Source: Cellvibrionaceae bacterium (GTDB lineage: Bacteria; Pseudomonadota; Gammaproteobacteria; Pseudomonadales; Cellvibrionaceae). From it: a stretch of DNA of 64,000 bases. Location: positions 358,518 through 422,517 of the forward strand of contig JANPZW010000004.1 in assembly GCA_024707385.1 (NCBI GenBank), given 5' to 3'. Under the pieces are notes generated by a model that was given only the letters and a program-made list of their open reading frames with translations, searched no databases and was not told where the DNA came from. Made by a program: the position numbers and the translations under genes. Positions 1 through 11,200 of the stretch are shown here, piece by piece. The first letter of the stretch is position 1. Each line of letters begins with the position of its first letter.

Positions 1-434
1 CGCCAATTGCTGGAGATGGATGACCTCGCTGGCGCGGCTCACTTGCTGGGCCGTCCCTTCAGCGTCACCGGCAGGGTGGTGCACGGCAAACGTCTTGGCC
101 GCACGCTGGACGTACCCACCGCCAATATAGGGCTCGGGCGCTATCGGTCACCGGTGCGTGGAGTTTACGTGGCTCATGTGTTTGGTAACGGACAGCGCTG
201 GCAGGCGGTGGCGAACGTGGGCGCGCGGCCCACTGTGGACGGCGGTAAAAAGCCGCTGCTAGAAGTCCACCTGCTCGATTTTTCCGGCGAGCTTTACGGT
301 GCGTGGCTGACGGTGGAATTTCGCCACAAATTGCGCGATGAAAAAAATTTAGCTCGCTGGATGAATTGAAACAGCAGATCCAGCGCGACATAGCTGCCGC
401 GCGCGATTATTTTGCTGCGCCCGACAATTTTTGA
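1..434 (+). CDS. ribF: Riboflavin kinase / FAD synthetase, C-terminal part (partial, frameshifted)
   Basis: The window opens inside this gene, in the riboflavin kinase domain that phosphorylates riboflavin to FMN. The visible part has the kinase motif GKRLGRTLDVPTANI, in which the PTAN segment binds Mg-ATP, and the family segment NVGARPT. The run of seven A after GATG near 351 should be eight. As written it gives an early stop at 367, while restoring one A continues through KKFSSLDELKQQIQRDI to a natural stop at 432-434. The break is therefore probably a homopolymer error. ileS follows 59 bases later, the usual ribF-ileS order in gammaproteobacteria. Confidence 0.9.
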
Positions 435-493
435 TTTTTCGAATGGCCGGCCCATGTTAAGCCGCCTGGACTTGATAACAGAAGCGATATGCG

Positions 494-3298
494 ATGACCG
501 ATTACAAAGGCACACTGAATTTACCGGCGACCGAATTTGCCATGAAAGCCAATCTCGCGCAGCGTGAGCCCGAGACACTGGCGCGTTGGCAGAAGGAAAA
601 TCTGTATCAGGCAATCCGCAATGCGCGCGTCGGTCGGCCGACATTTATTCTGCACGACGGCCCTCCCTACGCGAATGGCGATATTCATATCGGCCACGCG
701 GTTAATAAAATTCTCAAGGACGTCATCATTAAAGCGCGCACGCTCAGCGGTTTTGATGCGCCCTATGTGCCGGGCTGGGACTGCCACGGACTGCCCATTG
801 AACACAATGTCGAGAAAAAAGTCGGCAAGGCTGGTGTCAAAGTCGATTACGCCACCTTCCGCGCGAAATGCCGTGAATACGCGTCAAAACAGGTAGAAGG
901 GCAGAAACAGGATTTTATTCGCCTGGGGATTTTGGGTGAGTGGGACAACCCCTACCTGACCATGGATTTCAAAACCGAGGCCGATACCATTCGCGCGCTT
1001 GGACGCATCGCCGAGAACGGCCATTTGCAGCGCGGCTTCAAACCGGTTTATTGGAGTGTAGTCGGCGCTTCCGCACTGGCAGAAGCCGAAGTGGAATATC
1101 ACGAGAAAACCTCATTTTCCATTGATGTGCGTTTTCCGGTTGCCGATCTGCAGGATCTGGCTGGCCGCATAGGCGTAGCTCAATTGCCTGGCAGCGGCGC
1201 GGTATCTGTGGTGATCTGGACCACCACTCCCTGGACACTCCCCGCCAACCAGGCGGTCAGCGTCAATCCGGACGTGGATTATGTACTGGTTCAGGCGGGC
1301 GAAGAGCGCCTGTTGTTGGCCGAGCCGCTGCTGGCGGCGGTGAGCAAACGCGCCGCAATTGATGCGCCTCAAATACTGGCGCAATTCAAAGGACAGGTGC
1401 TGGAAAAACTCGCGCTGCAGCACCCTTTCTACGCTCGACAAGTGCCTGTACTCCTGGGTGACCACGTCACCGTCGATGCGGGAACCGGCTGTGTCCACAC
1501 CGCGCCGGATCACGGTATGGACGACTTTGTCGTCGGCCAAAAATACGGCATAGGCACGCTGAATTATGTCGACGAAAACGGCAACTATCGCCCATCGGTT
1601 GAGATTTTTTCTGGTGATCACGTTTATAAAGTAGATGAAAAAGTAGTGGCTCTTCTGCAGGAAAAAGGTCACCTCCTGCATCAAAGCAAAATCACTCACA
1701 GCTACCCTCACTGCTGGCGCACCAAAACCCCACTGATTTTCCGTGCAACGCCCCAGTGGTTTATCAGTATGAGCAAAAACGGCTTGCTCGACAGCGTCAG
1801 AAAAACCGTTGATCAGGTGCGCTGGGTACCCGATTGGGGCAAAGCGCGCATTCAGTCGATGTTGGAATCCAGTCCGGACTGGTGTATTTCCCGCCAGCGC
1901 ACCTGGGGTGTGCCCATCACGCTGTTTATTCATAAAGAAACCCAGGAATTGCACCCGCGCACCGCTGAACTGGTGGAGTTGGTTGCGCAGAAAGTGGAAA
2001 CGCGGGGAATAGACGCCTGGTTTGAAATGGATGCCGGCGAATTGCTTGGCGAGGATGCAGCGAATTATGACAAGGTCACCGATACCCTCGATGTGTGGTT
2101 CGACTCCGGCGTCACCCATTTCTCCGTTTTGCAGCAGCGCGATTATCTTTCCTATCCCGCCGATCTTTACCTCGAAGGTTCGGATCAGCATCGCGGCTGG
2201 TTCCAGTCATCGTTGAAAACCGCTTTGGCCATTAATAATTCCGCGCCCTACAAACAGGTTCTGACCCACGGTTTCACCGTGGATGCGGAAGGGCGCAAAA
2301 TGTCCAAGTCCCTCGGCAATGTGGTGCCGCCGCAAAAAGTCGTCAACGATTTGGGTGCGGATGTGCTGCGACTGTGGGTCGCGGCCACGGATTTTAGCGG
2401 CGACATGAGTGTGTCCGACGAAATTCTTAAGCGCACTGCGGATTCCTATCGCCGCATCCGCAATACCATCCGTTATCTGCTTTCTAACCTGCCGGATTTC
2501 AAACCGGAGTTCGCCGTCGATATCAACGAAATGGTGGCGCTCGACCGCTGGGCAGTGGAGCGCACGGCGCAATTGCAGAATGAAATCATCGCCTGTTACG
2601 ACAATTATCAATTCCATTTGATTTATCAGAAGCTGCATAACTTCTGCGTTGTCGATCTCGGCGGCTTTTATCTGGATATCACCAAAGACCGTGTCTACAC
2701 CACCAAAGCGGACAGCCGCGCACGCCGTTCCGCGCAGACCGCGCAATTTTTAATTGCCGAAGCACTGGTGCGCTGGATTGCGCCAATTCTCTCCTTCACT
2801 GCGGATGAAATCTGGCAGACCCTGCCGGGAGCACGCAAGGAATCCGTTTTTGCGCAGGAATGGTATCCATTGCCGCAGGCGCGGGAGCCTGCGCGGATGG
2901 ACGCAAAGTTTTGGGAATTTCTCGCCGAGGTAAAAACAGCCGTCAATAAAGAGCTGGAAGCAAAACGCACGGCGGGTGAAGTTGGCAAGAGCCTGGAAGC
3001 GGAAGTGACGCTGTTGTGCAGCCAGGACAATCTGGCCACTTTGTCGTCGCTGGGTGAGGAACTGCGTTTTGTCTTGATGACGTCTAAAGCCCAGGTGCAA
3101 CTCGATGATGGTGCTCAAGTCGTTGCCAAGACGGATGTACCCGGCTTGCGCGTGGTCATAGAGCGCACCAACGCACCCAAATGTGTTCGCTGCTGGCATC
3201 ACTGCAAAGATGTTGGTTTACATGTGCAGCATCCGGAACTCTGCGGCCGCTGTGTCGAAAATGTCGATGGAAATGGGGAGCAGCGGTTGTATGCCTGA
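494..3298 (+). CDS. ileS: Isoleucyl-tRNA synthetase
   Basis: Cytoplasmic class I aminoacyl-tRNA synthetase that charges tRNA-Ile and edits misactivated valine. The 934-residue length is normal for the bacterial type. The HIGH signature lies at residues 65-68 ([11 protein letters not shown]) and the KMSKS signature at about 602-606 ([10 protein letters not shown]). The C-terminal zinc finger is complete: CVRCWHHC near 897 and LCGRC near 917. The reading frame is intact. The gene sits between ribF and lspA, and lspA begins inside its last codons, so the two are probably translationally coupled. Confidence 0.98.
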   Translation: MTDYKGTLNLPATEFAMKANLAQREPETLARWQKENLYQAIRNARVGRPTFILHDGPPYANGDIHIGHAVNKILKDVIIKARTLSGFDAPYVPGWDCHGLPIEHNVEKKVGKAGVKVDYATFRAKCREYASKQVEGQKQDFIRLGILGEWDNPYLTMDFKTEADTIRALGRIAENGHLQRGFKPVYWSVVGASALAEAEVEYHEKTSFSIDVRFPVADLQDLAGRIGVAQLPGSGAVSVVIWTTTPWTLPANQAVSVNPDVDYVLVQAGEERLLLAEPLLAAVSKRAAIDAPQILAQFKGQVLEKLALQHPFYARQVPVLLGDHVTVDAGTGCVHTAPDHGMDDFVVGQKYGIGTLNYVDENGNYRPSVEIFSGDHVYKVDEKVVALLQEKGHLLHQSKITHSYPHCWRTKTPLIFRATPQWFISMSKNGLLDSVRKTVDQVRWVPDWGKARIQSMLESSPDWCISRQRTWGVPITLFIHKETQELHPRTAELVELVAQKVETRGIDAWFEMDAGELLGEDAANYDKVTDTLDVWFDSGVTHFSVLQQRDYLSYPADLYLEGSDQHRGWFQSSLKTALAINNSAPYKQVLTHGFTVDAEGRKMSKSLGNVVPPQKVVNDLGADVLRLWVAATDFSGDMSVSDEILKRTADSYRRIRNTIRYLLSNLPDFKPEFAVDINEMVALDRWAVERTAQLQNEIIACYDNYQFHLIYQKLHNFCVVDLGGFYLDITKDRVYTTKADSRARRSAQTAQFLIAEALVRWIAPILSFTADEIWQTLPGARKESVFAQEWYPLPQAREPARMDAKFWEFLAEVKTAVNKELEAKRTAGEVGKSLEAEVTLLCSQDNLATLSSLGEELRFVLMTSKAQVQLDDGAQVVAKTDVPGLRVVIERTNAPKCVRCWHHCKDVGLHVQHPELCGRCVENVDGNGEQRLYA

Positions 3299-3800
3299 TG
3301 TAATCACAATAAAACGCAAACTTCCCTGGCTGTTGTTTGCCATAGCCGCTTTCATCATCGTGTTTGACCAAGCCACCAAACATTTAGCACTTGCCTATAT
3401 CGAGTACCTCGACGTAGAGCCGGTCACGTCATTTTTTTATCTTACCCTGCGCTATAACGAAGGCGCTGCCTTCAGCTTTCTCGCCGGTGCAGGCGGTTGG
3501 CAGCGCTGGTTATTTGCCACTCTGGCCGCTGTTGTCAGCGTTGTGCTGGTGGTGTGGATCACGCGGATTTATCGCCAGAAAGGCAACACGCTGGAGGCGC
3601 TTGCACTGGCGCTGATTCTCGGCGGTGCCGTGGGGAACTTGTACGACCGTATTATGCTGGGCCATGTGGTGGATTTTATTGTTTTTCACTACCAGGAACA
3701 CGAGTGGCCGGCGTTCAATATCGCCGACTCCGCCATTTGCATAGGCGCCGCCTTGTTGGTGCTGGATATGTTCAGAGGGCGGAAGGTAACAAATGAATGA
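3291..3800 (+). CDS. lspA: Lipoprotein signal peptidase (SPase II)
   Basis: Inner-membrane aspartic protease that removes the signal peptide of prolipoproteins in front of the lipidated cysteine. The chosen ATG ([10 protein letters not shown]) overlaps the end of ileS by 8 bases and is preceded by a GGGGAGC-type ribosome site; the longer upstream frame runs inside ileS and is not used. Four membrane segments are visible. The two catalytic aspartates lie in the conserved segments GNLYDRI...VVDFI and FNIADSAI. The product has 169 residues, the usual size. The next gene starts before this one stops. Confidence 0.97.
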   Translation: MPDVITIKRKLPWLLFAIAAFIIVFDQATKHLALAYIEYLDVEPVTSFFYLTLRYNEGAAFSFLAGAGGWQRWLFATLAAVVSVVLVVWITRIYRQKGNTLEALALALILGGAVGNLYDRIMLGHVVDFIVFHYQEHEWPAFNIADSAICIGAALLVLDMFRGRKVTNE

Positions 3801-4242
3801 TCTGACAATCGGCCCCGGTACTCAGGTTACGCTGCATTTTGCCCTCGAATTGGAGGATGGCTCAGTCGTGGATTCCAATTTCGATAGGGAGCCTGTGACC
3901 TTCGTCATGGGCGATGGCAATTTGCTGCCCGGCTTCGAGGAAGCTTTGCTCGGTTTGCAGGCGGGAGATGAAAAATCGTTTGTGATTCCGCCGGAAAAAG
4001 GCTTTGGTCCCTACAATCCGGAAAATATCCAGGAATTTCGCCGCGTGGATTTTCCCACAGACGTGGAGTTGGCCGAAGGGCTGGTGCTGTCATTTGCGGA
4101 TGCACAAAGCAACGAACTGCCCGGTGTGATACAGGAGTTCGATGAGCGTACTGTGACCGTGGATTTCAATCATCCATTGGCAGGGCGCGATATCGAATTC
4201 AGTGTGCGCATCATCGACGTCAACCCCGCCGTAACTCACTGA
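3793..4242 (+). CDS. fkpB: FKBP-type peptidyl-prolyl isomerase, SlpA/FkpB type
   Basis: Small cytoplasmic FKBP-type prolyl isomerase of 149 residues. The FKBP fold is shown by [15 protein letters not shown] near the start, then [22 protein letters not shown] and the IF-domain insertion [15 protein letters not shown]. Family members act as slow folding helpers on short proteins. The ATG overlaps the last 8 bases of lspA. The order ileS-lspA-fkpB-ispH is standard in gammaproteobacteria, which supports SlpA/FkpB rather than the periplasmic FkpA. No signal peptide is seen. Confidence 0.93.
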   Translation: MNDLTIGPGTQVTLHFALELEDGSVVDSNFDREPVTFVMGDGNLLPGFEEALLGLQAGDEKSFVIPPEKGFGPYNPENIQEFRRVDFPTDVELAEGLVLSFADAQSNELPGVIQEFDERTVTVDFNHPLAGRDIEFSVRIIDVNPAVTH

Positions 4243-4252
4243 GGGATTTTTT

Positions 4253-5189
4253 ATGGAGATCAAACTCGCCAATCCCCGCGGGTTTTGCGCTGGTGTCGAT
4301 CGCGCTATTGATATCGTCAATCGCGCGCTCGACGTGTTCGGTGCGCCGATTTATGTGCGCCACGAAGTGGTCCACAATAAATTTGTGGTGGAACAATTGC
4401 GCAATCGCGGAGCGATTTTTGTCGACGAACTCGACGCGGTTCCCGATGATGTGATCGTGATATTCAGCGCGCATGGCGTATCCCAGGCAGTGCGTAAAAA
4501 TGCTTCCGACCGCGGCCTGAAAGTTTTTGATGCTACCTGCCCGCTGGTGACAAAAGTTCATATAGAAGTAGCCAAATACAGCAGTGAAGGCTGGGAGTGC
4601 ATCCTGATCGGTCACGCGGGCCACCCGGAAGTCGAAGGCACCATGGGCCAATACGATACCAGCTCGGGTGGCGCCATCTATTTGGTGGAAGACGAAGAAG
4701 ATGTTGCCAACCTGCAGGTGCGCAATGCGGAAAAATTGTCTTACGTCACTCAAACCACATTGTCCGTGGATGACACAGCGCGGGTGATCGACAGCCTGCG
4801 GGCAAAATTCCCATCCATCCAAGGTCCGCGTAAAGACGATATTTGCTATGCCACGCAGAACCGCCAGGACGCGGTAAAACAGTTGGCGCTGGAGTGCGAT
4901 GTGGTATTGGTGGTCGGCTCCCCCAACAGCTCCAACTCCAACCGCTTGCGTGAGCTGGCCGAACGCTGCGGCGCCCGCGCCTATCTGATAGATGGGCCGG
5001 ACGATCTGGTGCCCGGCTGGTTTGCCGACTGTCGCGCAATCGGCATTACCGCGGGGGGCATCGGCTCCCGAGGTCTTGGTGCGCGACGTGATCGATGGTC
5101 TCCGTAAGCTCGGTGCCAACACTCCCCAGGAGCTGGCGGGTCGCCCGGAAAACGTCAGCTTTTCCTTGCCGAAAGAGCTGCGCATCTGA
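4253..5189 (+). CDS. ispH: 4-hydroxy-3-methylbut-2-enyl diphosphate reductase (frameshifted)
   Basis: Last enzyme of the MEP isoprenoid pathway. It reduces HMBPP to IPP and DMAPP with a 4Fe-4S cluster. The three cluster cysteines are visible in [18 protein letters not shown] and [10 protein letters not shown], and the substrate segment is [11 protein letters not shown] run of six G near 5053-5058 should be five. It breaks the frame after GITAG; with one G removed the protein continues [15 protein letters not shown] to the stop at 5187-5189, giving about 311 residues. This is probably a homopolymer error, since every key residue is kept. Confidence 0.95.
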
Positions 5190-5196
5190 CAATAGC

Positions 5197-5215
5197 GCCG
5201 CGCGGGCCGCGCGGC
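5197..5215 (+). terminator. GC hairpin after ispH, possible terminator
   Basis: Perfect 8-bp stem GCCGCGCG/CGCGCGGC with a three-base loop, starting eight bases after the ispH stop. No run of T follows, so it does not meet the full pattern of an intrinsic terminator. Its place at the end of the ribF-ispH gene block and before the pilin operon still suggests an end-of-transcript structure. Confidence 0.35.
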
Positions 5216-5442
5216 GGATATGGCATACTGCGCCACCTGGAATCCGGTGGCATAGCCCGATAAGCGGATAAAATAAAAGTGTGACGTGGCGCACGTCAGC
5301 ATAAATTCCCGCTTATTTCAATGCCGCCTGTCGTAAGTCCAGCCCTTTTATCCACCCCCCAATGACAAGCCAACCGGCCTGTTTTACTGTGCTTTTTGAA
5401 TAAGCAGGCTCTTGATAGGTTAACCATAAAGAGAGACGCATT

Positions 5443-6045
5443 GTGATAGGACAATCCAGCAATCAACGCGGTTTTACCCTGATCGAACTCATGGTGGTCA
5501 TCATTATCGCCGCCATACTGCTTACCATCGCCGTCCCTTCCTTCAGCTCCCTGATTAAACGCAATAACGTCGACAGCCTGCAGTCCAAGCTTTCCAGCGC
5601 CCTCGCGACCGCACGCACTGAGGCGGCATCGCGCAATAGGATTATTACCATTTGTGCTTCTAATGCGGGCCAAACGGCTTGCGACGATAATTGGTCGAAC
5701 GGTTGGATTGTCTTTGAGGATAATGATGGTGACGGAGTGATTGACGCAGCTACAGGGACTACCCCTGCTGAGGCATTGATTGATGTCTATCGCAATACCG
5801 GTGGGTACACGGTCGCCTCCAACACCGACTTTATTTCTTTTAATTCGCAAGGATTTATGACCGGGGCGGCTGATAACCGATTGCTCGTAATTTGCGAACC
5901 CGACAGGGCCGCAGAATATGCACGTGGATTGTTTGTGAACAGAAGCGGGCTGGTGATGAAAACGCGGGACACGAATAACGACGGAAAACACAATGATCCA
6001 ACTTCCACCGACGCAGCAACCAATTTGAGTTGCGCGGCACCATAA
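5443..6045 (+). CDS. fimT: Type IV pilus minor pilin, GspH/FimT family
   Basis: Minor pseudopilin of the type IV pilus. The short leader ends in RG, followed by FTLIELMVVIIIAAILL: the prepilin peptidase site (cut after G, with F+1 and E+5) and the hydrophobic N-terminal helix used for pilus assembly. The globular part is a GspH/FimT-type domain of about 170 residues with a cysteine pair (ICASNAGQTAC) and an acidic run (EDNDGDG). The GTG start follows an AGAGAG sequence. It is the first of six pilus genes in one direction. The order after ispH matches the fimU-pilVWXY1E cluster known in Pseudomonas. Confidence 0.88.
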   Translation: MIGQSSNQRGFTLIELMVVIIIAAILLTIAVPSFSSLIKRNNVDSLQSKLSSALATARTEAASRNRIITICASNAGQTACDDNWSNGWIVFEDNDGDGVIDAATGTTPAEALIDVYRNTGGYTVASNTDFISFNSQGFMTGAADNRLLVICEPDRAAEYARGLFVNRSGLVMKTRDTNNDGKHNDPTSTDAATNLSCAAP

Positions 6046-6086
6046 ACAGAACACATAAATAATAACGAAGTAAACGGAGATCCATT

Positions 6087-6542
6087 ATGAGGACAACAAC
6101 ACAAACGGGTTCCTCTCTTGTGGAAGTGATGGTCGCACTTTTCGTACTGGCGATCGGATTGCTGGGAATTCTCGCCATGCAGTCCAAATCCATGCAATAC
6201 AACCAATCCGCGCATGTGTATTCTCAGGCGATTTATCTGGCAAATGATATTGCGGAGAGGATTCGGAACAATCCCACGGTAGCGGCTGACTATGTTATTG
6301 CAGAGGATGCATCGGCGACAGCGGGAACCGATTGCGGAAGTAACCCGTGTGCGCCGGGTGCATTGGTTGATTGGGATATACGTGAGTGGAAGGCGTTGGT
6401 GAGTAAAGTCCTGCCTGCAGGAAGAGCAAGTCTCGAACCGATAACCGATGGCATAAGGGTCGAAGTGTCTTTTGATGATAGTCGATCCGAAGGTTCCCAG
6501 ACCGAAACTCGCAAAACATATGCATTAGTCGTTGGAATTTAA
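6087..6542 (+). CDS. pilV: Type IV pilus minor pilin PilV
   Basis: Minor pilin of 151 residues. The leader MRTTTQTG ends in the prepilin peptidase glycine, followed by SSLVEVMVALFVLAIGLLGIL with the conserved Glu at +5. The segment AIYLANDIAERIRNNP is typical of PilV, which helps start pilus assembly together with PilW, PilX, FimU and PilY1. It lies 41 bases after fimT, behind a GGAG ribosome site, and ends 10 bases before pilW. Confidence 0.88.
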   Translation: MRTTTQTGSSLVEVMVALFVLAIGLLGILAMQSKSMQYNQSAHVYSQAIYLANDIAERIRNNPTVAADYVIAEDASATAGTDCGSNPCAPGALVDWDIREWKALVSKVLPAGRASLEPITDGIRVEVSFDDSRSEGSQTETRKTYALVVGI

Positions 6543-6552
6543 GAGGCCGGCT

Positions 6553-7617
6553 ATGGAAATTAGAAGTAATAAGCAGCGGTCCACTAACGGCTTTTCAATA
6601 GTCGAATTAATGGTCGCCATTCTCATCGGTTTGATTATTTTGGCTGGTGTGATTCAGGTGGTGATTACGAGCAAAACCACTTTCCTCGGCCAAGAGGAAA
6701 TGTCGTTTATTCAGGAGAATGCGCGATATGCAATGGATGTTATTGGCAAAGACATTCAAGGAGCTGGCTATAAAGGATGCGCTGGTCAGGATGCCCGAGT
6801 AGCGCTAGTGGCCGGCGGCGACGCAAAGGCGCTCGAATTTTTAGGGTTGGAAAGCCTCAGGGGATATCTGAATGAGAATGGCGCACCCAATGCCTATTCG
6901 GGAGATCTGAACAATGTGGCGGGTGGTGTTAAATCCGAATCTATTTTAATTCGCTCCTTCCGCGGGCCTCATCACCTACTTACTTCCCACTCAGGTCAAA
7001 CCCTTAATTTCTCAGCGCCCCACGGATTTTCGCAGCACGATTACTTGGGAGTAGTGGCAGAAGATTGCAGAAGGGTCGGTGTCGTTCGCATCTCCGAACG
7101 AACGAATACGTCTGTTAGCTATGCCAGCGCAAATAATCACGGGATGTCGACGATTAAACCGAGCTTGGACAAGAGCATTATTTGCCCTGGGGCTGAGTGT
7201 GCCACCGGATATTCACAAAATTATAATCCGGGCAGTGTGGCAATGAATTTTTTGGCACATGCTTATTACATCGGAGATTCCAGCGCGCTTCCCGGGAGTC
7301 CTGCCCTTAAGCGTGCAGTATTGACTAATCGGGCTGGTAATGGAACGGTCGTTTCTGAAGAGCTTGCACTTGGAGTAGAAGATATTCATTTTCGTTACGG
7401 AATTAAAAACGGCGGTGATACAAGTTATGTCTTGGCTAATGCGGTAACAGATTGGTCTCAGGTTTTCGCTGTGGAAGTGAGCTTGATGATGCGATCACAA
7501 ACACCAAGTTTATCTGTCGCCGAGAGCAAAACCTTGGGTAGTAGCGGTCGGACCTATACGGATAAGCACATGAGACAGGTGGTGACCTCTATTTACCGGA
7601 TAAGAAATCGGATATGA
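6553..7617 (+). CDS. pilW: Type IV pilus minor pilin PilW
   Basis: Minor pilin of 354 residues, the usual large size for PilW. The leader ends in NG, followed by FSIVELMVAILIGLIILAGV (cleavage after G, Glu at +5). The segment FIQENARYAMDVIGKDIQGAGYKGC, just after the N-terminal helix, is characteristic of PilW. I chose ATG at 6553 (MEIRSNKQRS), preceded by GAGGCCGG, rather than an upstream codon inside pilV. The stop overlaps the pilX start as ATGA, which implies coupled translation. Confidence 0.87.
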   Translation: MEIRSNKQRSTNGFSIVELMVAILIGLIILAGVIQVVITSKTTFLGQEEMSFIQENARYAMDVIGKDIQGAGYKGCAGQDARVALVAGGDAKALEFLGLESLRGYLNENGAPNAYSGDLNNVAGGVKSESILIRSFRGPHHLLTSHSGQTLNFSAPHGFSQHDYLGVVAEDCRRVGVVRISERTNTSVSYASANNHGMSTIKPSLDKSIICPGAECATGYSQNYNPGSVAMNFLAHAYYIGDSSALPGSPALKRAVLTNRAGNGTVVSEELALGVEDIHFRYGIKNGGDTSYVLANAVTDWSQVFAVEVSLMMRSQTPSLSVAESKTLGSSGRTYTDKHMRQVVTSIYRIRNRI

Positions 7618-8258
7618 CTATGGCAAAGCGTAATGTAAAACGAAGCTTGCAGCAGGGTGCGACGTTAATTGTGAGCTTAGTGATATTGGCAGTGGTCACA
7701 CTTCTTGGAGTAGCAAGTATGCGCAGTTCCAATTTGGAGTTGCGTATGGCAGCAAGCGCCCGAGACCGGGCGGTAGCTTTTCAGAGGGCGGAAGCAGCTC
7801 TGACGCGTGTCGAGCGACGACTGGCTACAAACCCCTACCTAATTGGAAGTTTCGACTCAAACTGCTCAGGAACCTGTTTTAATGCAGCTTGCACAGGTGG
7901 ATTGTGTTTTAACGGTGAATTCGACAGTCAAGGTAGTCGCAAGCAGTGCAAACTTGCCGGCTCTGGAGGCGTCGAACAGCCTGCCTGGATGAAAGAAGAT
8001 TTTTGGAAAGAAGACGGCCCTTATCTTGAAATAGATGTGCCGGGTGCTGCGGAGAATTCAACTCCTGAGCCAGTAAAGTATGTTATTGAGTTTCTGTGTT
8101 TTGCTCCGAGCGGCGGTCGCGATATTTATGGTGGAGCTGGGGGTGTTGTACGAGAGGGAGACACCGATGTGCCGCTTTATCGCATTACTGCAAGAGCCGC
8201 CGGAGAAGCCGGCCGCTCCGCCGTTATCCTGCAATCCGTTTACCGTGCTGCTCGCTAA
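7614..8258 (+). CDS. pilX: Type IV pilus assembly protein PilX
   Basis: Minor pilin-like protein of 214 residues. It has the basic N-terminus and single hydrophobic segment of PilX: QQGATLIVSLVILAVVTLLGVASMRSSNLELRM, then a segment of the AFQRAEAAL type. PilX is non-canonical at the cleavage site, as here, where the residue before the hydrophobic stretch is GA. Several cysteines in the middle (CSGTCFNAACTGGLC) could form disulfides in the periplasm. It starts inside the pilW stop codon and pilY1 follows 16 bases later. Confidence 0.85.
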   Translation: MTMAKRNVKRSLQQGATLIVSLVILAVVTLLGVASMRSSNLELRMAASARDRAVAFQRAEAALTRVERRLATNPYLIGSFDSNCSGTCFNAACTGGLCFNGEFDSQGSRKQCKLAGSGGVEQPAWMKEDFWKEDGPYLEIDVPGAAENSTPEPVKYVIEFLCFAPSGGRDIYGGAGGVVREGDTDVPLYRITARAAGEAGRSAVILQSVYRAAR

Positions 8259-8274
8259 GCAGGAGAACATGCAA

Positions 8275-11200
8275 ATGAAAAAAACAATATTTAAGCAAAT
8301 GATCTCGCGAGGTCGGAAAATCGGCGCCACATTGATCGTTGCCGGTGCGCTGGCATCGCTCCCGCAAATCACGGTTTCGCAGATGATGAGCGACTACTCA
8401 GTTTTGCCTCCGCTTTCGGTGCAGACTCAGTCTCAGCAGTCGATTATGCTGGCCATGTCGTTGGATCATCAGGTCTATATGAAAGCATATAACGACTTTT
8501 CTGACCTGACAGGTGACGGTATTCCGGACAATACCTATTTACCTCAGCATAACTACGTAGGTTACTTTGACCCCACGCTTTGTTATGAGAGTGATAGATA
8601 CACTGGACTGGCCCAGCCTTATTTTATTCCGGCCGAGCGTCGTGATCCGGTTTCGCTCAGATGCGCATCTGGTTACTGGAGCGGCAATTTCCTGAACTGG
8701 GTAACGATGACCCGTATTGATTTGGTGCGACAGGTGCTTTACGGGGGCTACCGCTATATAGATGACCCAAATCTAACTGTGCTGGAGCGCTCTTATTTGC
8801 CGAGTGATGCTCACAGTTTTGCGAAGTATGTGCCAGCCGGAGTCGAATTGGATGGGCTTGCGGTTGTGCCCGCTTCTAATAGCGAGTGTCAGTCTAATCC
8901 CGCCGACCCTAAATGTCTTGGATACACCTTCTGCAATACGACCAAGCCACCCGCTCACGGAATTCTATCTCAAAGAGTAGCTGAGCCGCCCTTGCTCAGA
9001 GTGGTAAAGGGAAATTATATGCTTTGGGACGCAAGCGAACGATACCAGTGTCTGACGACGAGCAAGCACTATCCAAATCGTTATGAGTTCAGTAATGATG
9101 GTGCCGGCGGTAACGCTGATCTAAAAAGAGTCACTTATGAGATCGGAAGGGATAGTGAGGCTAAGCCGGTTTTAGGCGAGGTGTCTGACAACAGGAGTAT
9201 GTTGCGTGACCCTAGTGGTGCAAATTTAAATGATCCGGCGAAGTCGGGTATTCATGCATTTTCACTATCGCCATTAAGAGAGAACGTGCACGATTATATT
9301 GTGCGCGTTTCTGTTTGTGACCCAGACCACCAGCCAGCGGTAATTGGCACTTTTGAAGGAAAGGATATTTATAGTTTCGAATGCCAAACCTATGAAAATA
9401 ACAATAGTAAGCCTATAGGTTTGTTGCAGCGATATGGAACGGGAGCGTCACAATATAATGTACAATTTGGTTTGCTGAGCCGCGGTTATGACAGCAATAA
9501 GGGCTACGGTGCGTTAAGGAAAAATCTCGGAAGTTTCATTGACGAGATTAATGTAGATGGCACGTTCAAATCGCTACAAGAACGGCCCAACTCTATCGTT
9601 CATAACCTGAATGCTATGAGGGTAGTAGATTACCTCTATCAACGAGGGGCGACTAGCGAATGGTACAGTGGTGGAAATGGGGGGCATAATGAGTATAGCG
9701 GAACGTATCGCCCCGGCGCTGCGCCGGACGAAGTAGGGTGTGAATGGGGGCGTTCGAGTTTTACCCCTGGTACATGTCGAAACTGGGGTAATCCCTTTAG
9801 CCAAATCTTGGCGGAATCCTTCCGTTATTTAACTGGTGCGGCTCGCGCGAATGTGGCCACTGAAAGCCGCATTCGCGATGGAATAAGCGTAGATACATGG
9901 CGTCCGCTCCCGGCGAATCCATCAGGACGAGAAGATCAGTTCAGCTGTTCCGCTAAAGGCGTACTCGGGTTTAACGCCAGTTCGGTTTCATATGACTGGA
10001 GCAGCAGCTTTAGATCTGCGACGCCCAATAGCTTGGGCATTCCCGGAGCGCCAGCGAGCTCACCATCTTTGGCAACGTTGACCAATGAATTGGGTAGAGA
10101 AGCAGGGATCAGGGGAAGCTATTTTGTCGGTGCAACAAATGAGAATGCGGACGGCTTTTGTACAGTTAAGTCAGTAAATAATTTGGGGGAGGTAACAGGT
10201 ACCTGCCCTGAAACTCCCCGTTTGGAAGGGGTTATTTAGGGGCAGGGCTCGCCAAGTATGTTTTTGATGAACACAACGTAAGAACCTTTGGTGTTTCACT
10301 TACCGATGCTTTGGCGCGTATCAGAATACCACTTGATCCCACTGATCCATATGGTCTTGCAGTCCAAATTGTCCCTGCGTGACACAAACAAACGACTAGT
10401 GGGAACTGTGCTCTTGTAAGTTTTAAAGTAATCGAAGATACGGTCGTTGTGTCATCCGAAAATTCAGCAGATGCTCAGACGGTCGCTAGGAAAGGCTCTT
10501 ATTACGTGGCTTGGGAAGACACGGAACAAGGCGGAGACTATGATGTGGATGCTGCTGGGATTATCCGCTATGAGTTCTTTTCGGATGGGAGCTTGGAGGT
10601 AGAAACAGAGCTGCTACCTTTTGTCGCCGAAAATTTTTCAGCAAGCACTCCAGATACAGTGGGTTTGGGAGCGCAAAACTACCGCGTGTTAGATGCAGGG
10701 AGTGCGGATGCAGCTCGCGACGTTGTGAACTATATTCGCGGTGATGAAACCCTGCCCAGCTCACGCAGCCGAACGCTTGATGGGAAAAAGTGGTTATTGG
10801 GCGACATCGTGCACTCTTCTGCAGCTTTAGTCGGGCGCCCCGCGTCCAACTATGACATTGACAGAATTGGCGATCCTACCTATTCCACATTCGTCGAACG
10901 ATACCGCAATCGTCGGTTGGTTACCTATGTCGGTGCTAACGATGGTTTGTTACATGCCTTTAATGGCGGATTTTTCAATCATAACACCCAGAGTCCGGGA
11001 TATTTGAAAAAGCCTGTAGGTGTTAACGCAGTGGAGCATGAGTTGGGTGCCGAGCTATGGGCCTACGCCCCCTATAATCTGTTGCCGCATCTTAAGTGGC
11101 TCAAAGATCCGAACTATTCCCATGTCTATTACGTTGATGCGAAGGTCCACACTTTCGATGTGAATATTTTTCCAGTTGAAGAAGAGCCAGAAGTGGTAAC

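Noticed and set aside
10380..10382. In-frame TGA in pilY1 as a possible selenocysteine codon
   Set aside because: No SECIS-like hairpin directly follows, PilY1 is not a selenoprotein family, and another reading defect lies 150 bases before.
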